Shown here: piece after piece, positions 31,151-36,306 of the stretch
Layout: each line of letters opens with the position of its first letter
How positions within the stretch are numbered: the first letter of the stretch is position 1
Source of the DNA: JAVWGW01 sp036655915
Lineage (GTDB): Bacteria; Actinomycetota; Coriobacteriia; Coriobacteriales; Eggerthellaceae
DNA: 36,306 nucleotides
Direction: 5' to 3'
Assembly (NCBI GenBank): GCA_036655915.1
Contig: JAVVPE010000012.1
Coordinates: 1-36,306, forward strand
Made by a program: the position numbers and the translations under genes
Notes under the pieces: model-generated
The model's database searches: none
What the model saw: the letters and a program-made list of their open reading frames with translations, nothing else
Told to the model about the DNA's origin: nothing

Positions 31151-32506
31151 ATGTCGCATACAAAACATTTTGAAACAGATCAACCGCGCGAACGCGCAAT
31201 CCTTGTTGGCATCGATCGCGGAAATACCGTGTGGCCACTTGCGGAAAGTCTTGCAGAGCTTGAACGTCTTGCCGATACGGCGGGCGCGCAGGTGGTTGGA
31301 TCAACGACGCAAAAGCTCAATTCTCCTAATCCTCGCACCTTTATCGGCAGCGGCAAAGCGGAAGAAGTTGCCGGTTTGTGCCGGTCCCTTGCTGCAGATA
31401 TCGTTATATTCGATGATGAACTTACCCCTTCCCAGCAGGCAAATTTAGAAAAGATAGTTTCCGGGGATGTGAAGGTAATCGATCGTACGGCACTTATTCT
31501 TGATATTTTTGGATTGCACGCCACCAGCAAAGAAGGGCGCCTGCAGGTTCGTTTGGCGCAAAACCAATATCTGTTGCCCCGGCTGCGCGGCATGTGGGCG
31601 CATCTGGCGTCAAACCGCATGGGCGGCGGTGTCGGGTCGCGCTTCGGTGAAGGTGAAAGTCAGTTGGAGGTTGACCGGCGCATGGTGCGCAAGCGTATTA
31701 CGGCCATCAAGCGCGAGCTTGCCGATTTGAATGAAAACCGCCAGCTTCAACGCAAAACACGTGCAGAAAGCGGCATTTTCCGCGTAGCTCTTGTGGGGTA
31801 TACCAATGCGGGTAAATCAAGTTTGCTCAATGCACTTACCGATGCCAAGGTGCTTAGTTACGACAAATTATTTGCCACCCTCGATTCCACCACACGGCGC
31901 TTCGTATTGCCCGAAGGCAGGGAAATCACGCTGACAGATACGGTTGGTTTCATCCAAAAACTACCCACAACCCTTATCGAAGCCTTCAAATCAACCTTAG
32001 ATGAAATTCTGGGTGCAAACCTTATCCTGCATGTTATAGATGCTTCTTCCCAAGATTATGCGGCACAGATTACCGCCGTAAATGAAGTGCTCGATCAGAT
32101 AGGCGCACATAAAATAGGCAGCATGAGTGTTTTTAATAAAATTGATGTGCTCACAGCCGATCAGCGAGAAGCTTTGGGCGCACGCTACAAAGATGCATTG
32201 TTCGTTTCTGCTCTAGAAAAGCAAGGGCTTGATGAACTGCTTGCCCATGTTGCCTGGTCGGCCGCTTCCCAGGATGTTTTACTTGAAGTGCTTATTCCCT
32301 ACGACCGCGGTGATACTGTTTCGCTTGCCCATGAACGTTGCCGCATTGTTACAACCGAGCACACCGAAGAGGGCACCCGTCTTACGATGCAGGTGCCGGC
32401 CGCATTCGCCGATGCGTTCAAAGCCTTTGTGTTACATGCGCCGAAACAGAGCGACCACCTTGCCGGCAATGGTGCAATCGGTGGTATAGATGGGATCCAT
32501 CGATGA
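31151..32506 (+). CDS. hflX: Ribosome-associated GTPase HflX
   Basis: HflX is a GTPase that binds 50S subunits and rescues stalled ribosomes under stress. The 451-residue protein has the N-terminal HflX domain with NPRTFIGSGKAEEV, the glycine-rich segment GGGVGSRFGEGESQLEVDRR, the G1 box GYTNAGKSS near residues 217-225, G3 DTVGFIQ and G4 FNKID. ATG 31151 follows only a weak AGG. The C-terminus runs 75 bases into the 3' end of convergent lexA, so the last 24 residues are read from the antisense of lexA and look unlike the family, suggesting a lost stop codon. Confidence 0.93.
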   Translation: MSHTKHFETDQPRERAILVGIDRGNTVWPLAESLAELERLADTAGAQVVGSTTQKLNSPNPRTFIGSGKAEEVAGLCRSLAADIVIFDDELTPSQQANLEKIVSGDVKVIDRTALILDIFGLHATSKEGRLQVRLAQNQYLLPRLRGMWAHLASNRMGGGVGSRFGEGESQLEVDRRMVRKRITAIKRELADLNENRQLQRKTRAESGIFRVALVGYTNAGKSSLLNALTDAKVLSYDKLFATLDSTTRRFVLPEGREITLTDTVGFIQKLPTTLIEAFKSTLDEILGANLILHVIDASSQDYAAQITAVNEVLDQIGAHKIGSMSVFNKIDVLTADQREALGARYKDALFVSALEKQGLDELLAHVAWSAASQDVLLEVLIPYDRGDTVSLAHERCRIVTTEHTEEGTRLTMQVPAAFADAFKAFVLHAPKQSDHLAGNGAIGGIDGIHR

Positions 32507-33070
32507 GTTTTCCGGCTGCAAGCGTATGCGATTGCTTTCCTTATAAAAGCGCTTAACCGTGGCGCCATCATCAATTAAAGCAACAACAATTTCACCGTTA
32601 TTCGCATAGGGCTGTTCTTTAACAACCACATAATCCCCGTCGTTGATGCCCGCTTCTATCATGGAATCCCCGCGTACCGATAAAAGAAAAGAGGCCGCAT
32701 CGCCCACAATATCGATGGGAAGCGTGAGGGTTTCGGTGATGTTTTCTTCGGCCAGAATAGGCACGCCGGCAGCAACGTTGCCCACTAGGGGTAAATCAAT
32801 CATGCGAGAAAAACCTGAGGCGGCCACAGGAATGCTGTCTGTGGCGGGTTCGAGAGGATGGATAAGCGCTATGGAGCGCGATTTTAAGGGATCGCGTTTG
32901 ATAAGCCCTTTGTCTTCGAGCGCCTGCAGATGTACGTGAACCGTGGCAGGGGAGGCAAGCCCCAAGCTTTGGCACACTTCGCGCACGGTAGGACCATACC
33001 CTTTTTCACGAATACACTGTTCTATACAGTCGAGCACTGCCTGCTGACGCTTGGTTACTTTTTCAGCCAT
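32432..33070 (-). CDS. lexA: SOS repressor LexA
   Basis: LexA represses SOS genes and cleaves itself when RecA filaments form. The 212-residue protein has an N-terminal winged helix (about 1-68, with YGPTVREVCQSLGLASPATV), the cleavage site A101-G102 in NVAAGVPILA, catalytic S136 in RGDSM and K173 in TVKRFY. The C-terminus (GKVVALFRRM) is normal. ATG 33070 is five bases after AAAGGA; ATG 33076 directly abuts that site and is less likely. Three LexA boxes lie upstream, so it should be autoregulated. Its 3' end overlaps hflX by 75 bases in convergent orientation, and a small membrane protein gene is divergent. Confidence 0.96.
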   Translation of the reverse strand: MAEKVTKRQQAVLDCIEQCIREKGYGPTVREVCQSLGLASPATVHVHLQALEDKGLIKRDPLKSRSIALIHPLEPATDSIPVAASGFSRMIDLPLVGNVAAGVPILAEENITETLTLPIDIVGDAASFLLSVRGDSMIEAGINDGDYVVVKEQPYANNGEIVVALIDDGATVKRFYKESNRIRLQPENSSMDPIYTTDCTIAGKVVALFRRM

Positions 33071-33091
33071 GATCATCCTTTCACCTGTGTG

Positions 33092-33105
33092 CGAACAAAT
33101 GTTTG
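33092..33105. promoter_or_regulatory. LexA box 1, in the lexA leader
   Basis: CGAACAAATGTTTG matches the Bacillus-type consensus CGAACRNRYGTTYG at every position. It lies 21 bases upstream of the lexA start codon and is the strongest of the three boxes between lexA and the divergent gene. Confidence 0.85.
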
Positions 33106-33114
33106 TAATTTCTC

Positions 33115-33143
33115 TTGACCTGAACCCTTGTTCGCTTTATAGT
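33115..33143 (+). promoter_or_regulatory. Promoter of the small SOS gene, with LexA box 2 in its spacer
   Basis: TTGACC (33115-33120) and TATAGT (33138-33143) are 17 bases apart. The spacer contains TGAACCCTTGTTCG (33121-33134), a LexA-like site with mismatches at the outer base of one arm and in the centre. The layout copies that of the recA promoter, where the box is also inside the spacer. Confidence 0.75.
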
Positions 33144-33148
33144 ATACA

Positions 33149-33162
33149 CGAACAAAGGTTCT
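33149..33162. promoter_or_regulatory. LexA box 3, at the start point of the small SOS gene
   Basis: CGAACAAAGGTTCT fits CGAAC-N4-GTTC, with a mismatch in the last base of the second arm. It lies at about +1 of the rightward promoter. On the - strand it also falls between TTGCAT and TATACT (33145-33140), a likely lexA promoter with a 16-base spacer, so it could control both directions. Confidence 0.65.
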
Positions 33163-33186
33163 ATGCAAGAGCAAGGAGGCAGGAAG

Positions 33187-33501
33187 ATGAAGAATACTAA
33201 GACACACTATCCGGTGGTGGGTACGTCCGCACTACAGGTGCAGCACGCCCTCCATCAAAAAGGGCAGCATATTATTGCTTTTCCTGGCACGTCGCCTGTT
33301 GTTGCTGGTGCCCACGTTGAACAAGCACCTTCTTTGCACACGCGCCTCATCCGTAAAATGGATCAAAGCGAAGCGCTTTCAGAATTACGCTTTGGCAGCA
33401 TGCGTGGGGTTCCTTTTCAAAAGGTTAAAACATGGCAATCCTTTGCCGCCGGCTGCACGTGTTTTGCTACGGCGCTTATCGTTATCTTTTTCGGCGCTTA
33501 A
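33187..33501 (+). CDS. Small SOS-controlled membrane protein, candidate division inhibitor
   Basis: A 104-residue protein that I do not recognise. Residues 1-83 are polar to amphipathic, without cysteine; residues 84-104 form a hydrophobic C-terminal segment (AAGCTCFATALIVIFFGA) that would anchor the tail in the membrane. ATG 33187 has AAGGAGG seven bases upstream. It is divergent from lexA and its promoter holds two LexA-like boxes. In Bacillus (yneA), Corynebacterium (divS) and Mycobacterium (Rv2719c) the gene divergent from lexA encodes an SOS-induced division or wall-active protein. This one has no LysM domain and a C-terminal rather than N-terminal anchor. Function as a division inhibitor is inferred from position and regulation only. 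Confidence 0.75.
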   Translation: MKNTKTHYPVVGTSALQVQHALHQKGQHIIAFPGTSPVVAGAHVEQAPSLHTRLIRKMDQSEALSELRFGSMRGVPFQKVKTWQSFAAGCTCFATALIVIFFGA

Positions 33502-33517
33502 ATTTACTTTCCCCGTT

Positions 33518-33545
33518 GCTCTCACTCTGCGTTGTGAGGGCTTTT
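33518..33545 (+). terminator. Hairpin A: probable terminator of the small SOS gene
   Basis: GCTCTCAC (33518-33525) pairs with GTGAGGGC (33534-33541), with one T-G pair, around loop TCTGCGTT. TTTT follows directly. It starts 16 bases after the stop codon. Its loop is identical to that of hairpin B. Confidence 0.55.
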
Positions 33546-33550
33546 ATCGT

Positions 33551-33578
33551 AGCCCTTGCCTCTGCGTTGGCAAGGGCT
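33551..33578. repeat. Hairpin B with the same loop as hairpin A
   Basis: AGCCCTTGCC (33551-33560) pairs perfectly with GGCAAGGGCT (33569-33578) around TCTGCGTT. AGGGCT at 33537-33542 could alternatively pair with 33551-33556, so hairpins A and B can compete with an alternative fold. No T-run follows. Confidence 0.6.
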
Positions 33579-33586
33579 GCACAACC

Positions 33587-33627
33587 AAGCACTCCGAGAC
33601 TGCGACTCGGAGTGCTTAATAATTTTT
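33587..33627 (+). terminator. Hairpin C: strong stem followed by AT-rich run upstream of nrdR
   Basis: AAGCACTCCGAG (33587-33598) pairs perfectly with CTCGGAGTGCTT (33606-33617) around ACTGCGA, followed by AATAATTTTT. The loop shares CTGCG with hairpins A and B. It probably ends readthrough before the nrdR promoter. Confidence 0.65.
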
Positions 33628-33632
33628 GGAAT

Positions 33633-33669
33633 TTGTTCATTTTAGGCAGGACACAATATGTAGTATGTT
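33633..33669 (+). promoter_or_regulatory. nrdR promoter region overlapped by an NrdR box
   Basis: ACACAATATGTAGTAT at 33651-33666 matches the NrdR box ACACWATATATWGTGT at 14 of 16 positions. It overlaps the likely -10 (TATGTA or TATGTT, 33657-33669), with TTGTTC at 33633-33638 as -35. NrdR should therefore repress its own gene and the coupled dut gene. Only one box was found, where target promoters often have two. Confidence 0.6.
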
Positions 33670-33700
33670 AGTGTGTGGGGAACACAAAAAAAGGAGTGCT

Positions 33701-34147
33701 ATGCGTTGTTCTGTCTGTGCTTATCTCGAATCAAAAGTTGTTGATTCCCGTCCTTCCGAAGATGGCATGTCCATACGTCGCCGCCGCGAATGCCTGAAGT
33801 GTGGGCATCGTTTCACCACCTATGAGCGTTTGGGTGACAATCCTTTAGTTATTATTAAATCTGATGGATCCTCGGAAGCCTATAATCGCGAGAAACTCTA
33901 CCGGGGACTTCTTATTGCCTGCGCAAAACGCCCCATCAGCCCTGAACAGATTGGGGCGCTTATCGATGATATCGAAGCGCAGCTGCGCCACTCTTCTGCC
34001 GCCGAAATCAATACGAAAGAACTTGGTACGCTCGTCCTTGACCGCCTAGCGAAGCTCGACGATGTTGCCTACGTGCGTTTTGCCAGCGTCTACAAAGATT
34101 TTCAGAATGTGGAAGAATTTATGAGCGCCCTTAAAGGATTGAAATAA
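33701..34147 (+). CDS. nrdR: Transcriptional repressor NrdR
   Basis: NrdR represses ribonucleotide reductase genes in response to dATP/ATP. The 148-residue protein has the zinc ribbon (MRCSVC at 1-6 and CLKCGHRFTTYER near 31-43), then an ATP-cone domain (about 46-136) beginning PLVIIKSDGSSEAYNREKL. Length matches the family. ATG 33701 is preceded by AAGGAG at 33691-33696. The stop overlaps the dut start by one base (TAATG). A matching NrdR box lies at its own promoter. No ribonucleotide reductase gene is in the window. Confidence 0.96.
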   Translation: MRCSVCAYLESKVVDSRPSEDGMSIRRRRECLKCGHRFTTYERLGDNPLVIIKSDGSSEAYNREKLYRGLLIACAKRPISPEQIGALIDDIEAQLRHSSAAEINTKELGTLVLDRLAKLDDVAYVRFASVYKDFQNVEEFMSALKGLK

Positions 34148-34590
34148 TGCCGGAGCCACTTTGCATTCCCACCTGTGTTAGCACTGATGACGTGCTTATA
34201 CCCACCTATGCCCACCCAGGGGATGCTGGCCTTGATCTGCGGGCCACTCAGAGCTGTGTTTTGGAACCTTTTGAACGCGCGCTCATTCCCACTGGTCTGT
34301 GTGTGGCCATCCCTGAAGGCTATGCAGGCCTTATTCTGCCCCGCAGCGGCTTAGCTATAAAACAGGGTTTTACCTTGCTTAATGCACCCGGTCTTATCGA
34401 TAGCAACTACCGGGGAGAACTCAAAGTTATCGGCATCAATCTCGATCGAAAATGCAGCTTCACCATTGCACCCAACGATCGAATTGCACAATTAGTTATT
34501 GTTCGCGTGGAACAAGCAGCCCTTGCCCTACAGGCAACGCTTGATAAAACTGAACGCGGTACGGGTGGTTTCGGAAGCAGCGGCGTTTAG
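34147..34590 (+). CDS. dut: dUTP diphosphatase
   Basis: dUTPase hydrolyses dUTP to dUMP, keeping uracil out of DNA and supplying thymidylate synthesis. The 147-residue trimeric-type protein shows all five family motifs in order: AGLDLRA (about 28-34), PRSGLA (about 64-69), NAPGLIDSNYRGE (about 82-94), RIAQLVI (about 113-119) and GTGGFGSSG at the C-terminus. It overlaps nrdR by one base and is probably under the same NrdR-controlled promoter, tying it to deoxynucleotide balance. Confidence 0.96.
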   Translation: MPEPLCIPTCVSTDDVLIPTYAHPGDAGLDLRATQSCVLEPFERALIPTGLCVAIPEGYAGLILPRSGLAIKQGFTLLNAPGLIDSNYRGELKVIGINLDRKCSFTIAPNDRIAQLVIVRVEQAALALQATLDKTERGTGGFGSSGV

Positions 34591-34655
34591 GGCGCAAGAT
34601 GTACCTATCTGCAGGAAATTTCGATACGAACAAACAAGAACATGAGGGGGAGTAA

Positions 34656-35969
34656 GTGGATAAGTTTTTCAAGATTACCGAACGCGGAAGTTCGGTATCA
34701 ATCGAGGTCATAGGTGGCTTCACAACTTTTTTAACCATGGCCTACATCATCGCCGTCAATCCGGCCATGATGGAAGCGGCCGGTATTCCGTTTAATGCGG
34801 CTCTTACGGCAACCTGTTTTGGTGCCGCCGTCATGACGGTTGCTATGGGTCTTATTGCCAATCGCCCCATAGCGCTTGCTTCTGGCATGGGTATTAACGC
34901 GATTGTTGCCTTTACGCTGTGCGGGAGCCTCGGGGTCGATTGGCGCGTTGCTATGGCCATTGTCTTTTTGGAAGGCATCGCCATTTTGATCTTGGTGCTG
35001 TGCGGTCTGCGCGAAGCGATTATGAACGCCATTCCCGTCGCGCTGCGGCGCGCAATTGGCATCGGTATTGGCCTGTTTATCGCTTTTATCGGCCTTAAGG
35101 GCGGCGGCATTATCGGAAACGATGAAGCCACGCTTATTTCTTTGGGGGATTTAACTTCACCCATTGCCCTTGTGGCCATCATTTCCATCGCTTTATCGGT
35201 AGTGCTTTACGCCTGCAATATAAAGGCAAGTCTGCTCATTTCCATCGTTGTGGCCACTCTTGTGGGCATTCCTCTTGGTGTCACTCCGCTGCCTACCGAA
35301 TTTAGCTTTGTGCCCGACTTTTCCGCCTTTGCGGCACCCTTTCAAACCACCCCTGATGGCGTTATGGGAATCGTGCAGGTATTTTTGCAGCCCACGCTTC
35401 TCATTTTTGTATTCAGCCTGCTTATGAGCGACTTTTTTGACACCATGGGCACGGTTGTGGCCGTGGGTGCCCAGGCTGAATTCACCGACAAAAAAGGTAA
35501 TGTCGAAGATGTCCGCTCGATTCTTGCCGTTGACTCCGCCGCAGCAGCGGTTGGCGGCTTCGTTGGTGCCAGCTCCATTACTTCGTTTGTTGAATCAACC
35601 TCCGGCGCAGCTGCTGGTGCCCGCACCGGTCTTTCCAACATTGTTATTGGAGTGTTGTTCTTCCTGTGCGCCTTCTTGGCACCGATTATCGGTATGGTTT
35701 CCGCTTCAGCCACCTGCGGTGCCCTTGTGGTTGTTGGCTTTCTGATGATGACCGACGTCGGTGAAATCGACTGGAAGGATATGTCTTCGGCATTTCCGGC
35801 GTTTATTACCATTGTCGGCATTCCGATGACGTATTCCATCACCAACGGTATTGGGTTTGGCTTTATTTCGTACTGCGTAATCAAGCTTGCTCAGGGTAAG
35901 ATAAAAGATATTAAGCCCCTCATGTGGATTGCCTCAGCCGCCTTCCTCGTTTCCTTTATCTTCACTTAG
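34656..35969 (+). CDS. NCS2 family purine permease (AzgA/PbuG-like)
   Basis: A 437-residue membrane transporter of the AzgA-like branch of the NCS2 family, which imports adenine, guanine or hypoxanthine with protons. Typical features are the N-terminus (FFKITERGSSVSIEVIGGFTTF, seen here as TERGSSVSIEVIGGFTTFL), the MAYIIAVNPAMM segment, ALASGMGINAIVAF and the late DFFDTMGTVVAVGAQA and GASSITSFVESTSGAA regions. About 12-14 membrane segments are apparent. Start is GTG 34656, after GAGGGGGAG. It follows dut by 65 bases without a clear promoter. Base specificity cannot be told from sequence. Confidence 0.9.
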   Translation: MDKFFKITERGSSVSIEVIGGFTTFLTMAYIIAVNPAMMEAAGIPFNAALTATCFGAAVMTVAMGLIANRPIALASGMGINAIVAFTLCGSLGVDWRVAMAIVFLEGIAILILVLCGLREAIMNAIPVALRRAIGIGIGLFIAFIGLKGGGIIGNDEATLISLGDLTSPIALVAIISIALSVVLYACNIKASLLISIVVATLVGIPLGVTPLPTEFSFVPDFSAFAAPFQTTPDGVMGIVQVFLQPTLLIFVFSLLMSDFFDTMGTVVAVGAQAEFTDKKGNVEDVRSILAVDSAAAAVGGFVGASSITSFVESTSGAAAGARTGLSNIVIGVLFFLCAFLAPIIGMVSASATCGALVVVGFLMMTDVGEIDWKDMSSAFPAFITIVGIPMTYSITNGIGFGFISYCVIKLAQGKIKDIKPLMWIASAAFLVSFIFT

Positions 35970-36017
35970 GCCTTCGTTGATTCTCCAAGGAAACGCGCTG
36001 CATTTTCCGCATAATCG

Positions 36018-36069
36018 TTGACCCTAGAGTAACTCTAACCTATACTGAAGGGGTTAGAGTTACTCTAAC
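36018..36069 (+). promoter_or_regulatory. Promoter with two MerR-type operators
   Basis: TTGACC (36018-36023) and TATACT (36041-36046) are 17 bases apart. The spacer contains the palindrome TAGAGTAACTCTA (36025-36037). The same palindrome with a central T, TAGAGTTACTCTA, lies at 36055-36067, exactly 30 bases further, just downstream of the start point. The GAGT-N-ACTC core resembles sites bound by MerR-family regulators, and a MerR-family gene follows. Confidence 0.75.
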
Positions 36070-36110
36070 AATTACGCAAAAAGAGGGGATACGAGAAAGG
36101 GTGTCGTTTA

Positions 36111-36306
36111 ATGCAGGAAAAAGCAGACCGTTCCTCTTCTGTGGACACCGCCGCCACACCGCGCTATCCCATACGTGAGGTTTCCGATATAACCGGCATA
36201 TCAGCTTACACATTGCGCTACTACGATAAATGCGGATTTTTCCCTCATCTTTATCGTGATAAACATAAAGTGAGAAGTTTTTCCGATGCTGATATTGAAC
36301 AATTAC
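36111..36306 (+). CDS. MerR-family transcriptional regulator (3' end outside window)
   Basis: Only the first 65 residues are visible. After a polar leader of about 18 residues comes a MerR helix-turn-helix: YPIREVSDITGISAYTLRYY followed by DKCGFF and the wing with RSFSDADIEQL. TLRYYDKCGFF is the family signature. The start at ATG 36111 has GAGAAAGGG about ten bases upstream; a GTG at 36101 is in another frame. The promoter holds two identical-type palindromes, so autoregulation is likely. The effector domain is beyond the window, so the signal is unknown. Related regulators with GAGT-N-ACTC sites respond to aldehydes or other reactive compounds, but assignment is not possible here. Confidence 0.88.
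   Translation, partial: MQEKADRSSSVDTAATPRYPIREVSDITGISAYTLRYYDKCGFFPHLYRDKHKVRSFSDADIEQL

Noticed and set aside
34630..34645. CGAACAAACAAGAACA before the purine permease as a LexA box
   Set aside because: Only the first half-site fits; the second arm does not match GTTYG, and there is no promoter around it.
1..36306. tRNA genes, CRISPR arrays, insertion sequences or prophage genes
   Set aside because: No cloverleaf-like intergenic sequence, regular direct-repeat array, transposase or phage gene was seen on reading the gaps and coding frames; the window appears to be core chromosome.

Overview
The window looks like a housekeeping stretch of a Gram-positive actinobacterial chromosome, most likely a member of the Coriobacteriia (Eggerthellaceae-like). 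This placement is inferred from gene content and order, moderately GC-rich DNA, a strong preference for GAA over GAG, and the combination of actinobacterial features (RodZ-like protein after FtsK, long disordered N-terminus on RNase J) with Firmicute-like ones (RNase Y, SpoVS, DapL, Bacillus-type LexA boxes). No tRNA, rRNA, insertion sequence, prophage or CRISPR array was found. Nearly everything is on the + strand; only the TSCPD gene and lexA are on the - strand. No gene-free gap exceeds 300 bases; the longest is the 253-base region upstream of recA.

Layout. 1-6410: a translation and RNA-maintenance operon, rsmE (5' cut by the window edge), mtaB, phoH, ybeY, dgkA, era, a membrane-anchored C39-type protease and recO. 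6513-7756: a TDT-type transporter convergent with a small four-cysteine TSCPD protein. 7944-10564: rpsO-pnp, with a structured leader and terminators. 10680-12472: dapB-dapA. 12595-20032: rnj, ftsK, a RodZ-like protein, yajQ and rimO. 20036-23264: a pgsA-cinA fusion, then SOS-controlled recA-recX. 23486-27998: rny, an unassigned GHKL ATPase, spoVS and miaB. 28005-32506: miaA, dapF, dapL and hflX. 32432-33501: lexA and a divergent small membrane protein sharing three SOS boxes. 33701-35969: nrdR-dut and a purine permease. 36111-end: a MerR-family regulator cut by the window edge.

Themes. RNA turnover: PNPase, RNase J, RNase Y and YbeY are all here. RNA and ribosome modification: three paralogous radical-SAM methylthiotransferases (MtaB, RimO, MiaB), plus MiaA and RsmE. 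Cell wall: DapA, DapB, DapL and DapF give the aminotransferase route to meso-diaminopimelate. DNA damage and nucleotide quality: RecO, RecA, RecX, LexA, CinA domain, NrdR and Dut, tied together by visible LexA and NrdR operators.

Least explained parts: the 104-residue SOS-controlled membrane protein opposite lexA, the tandem hairpins with shared loop sequence after it, the palindrome-rich insertion inside recX, the helically phased TAAGGT repeats upstream of recA, and the GHKL ATPase between rny and spoVS.
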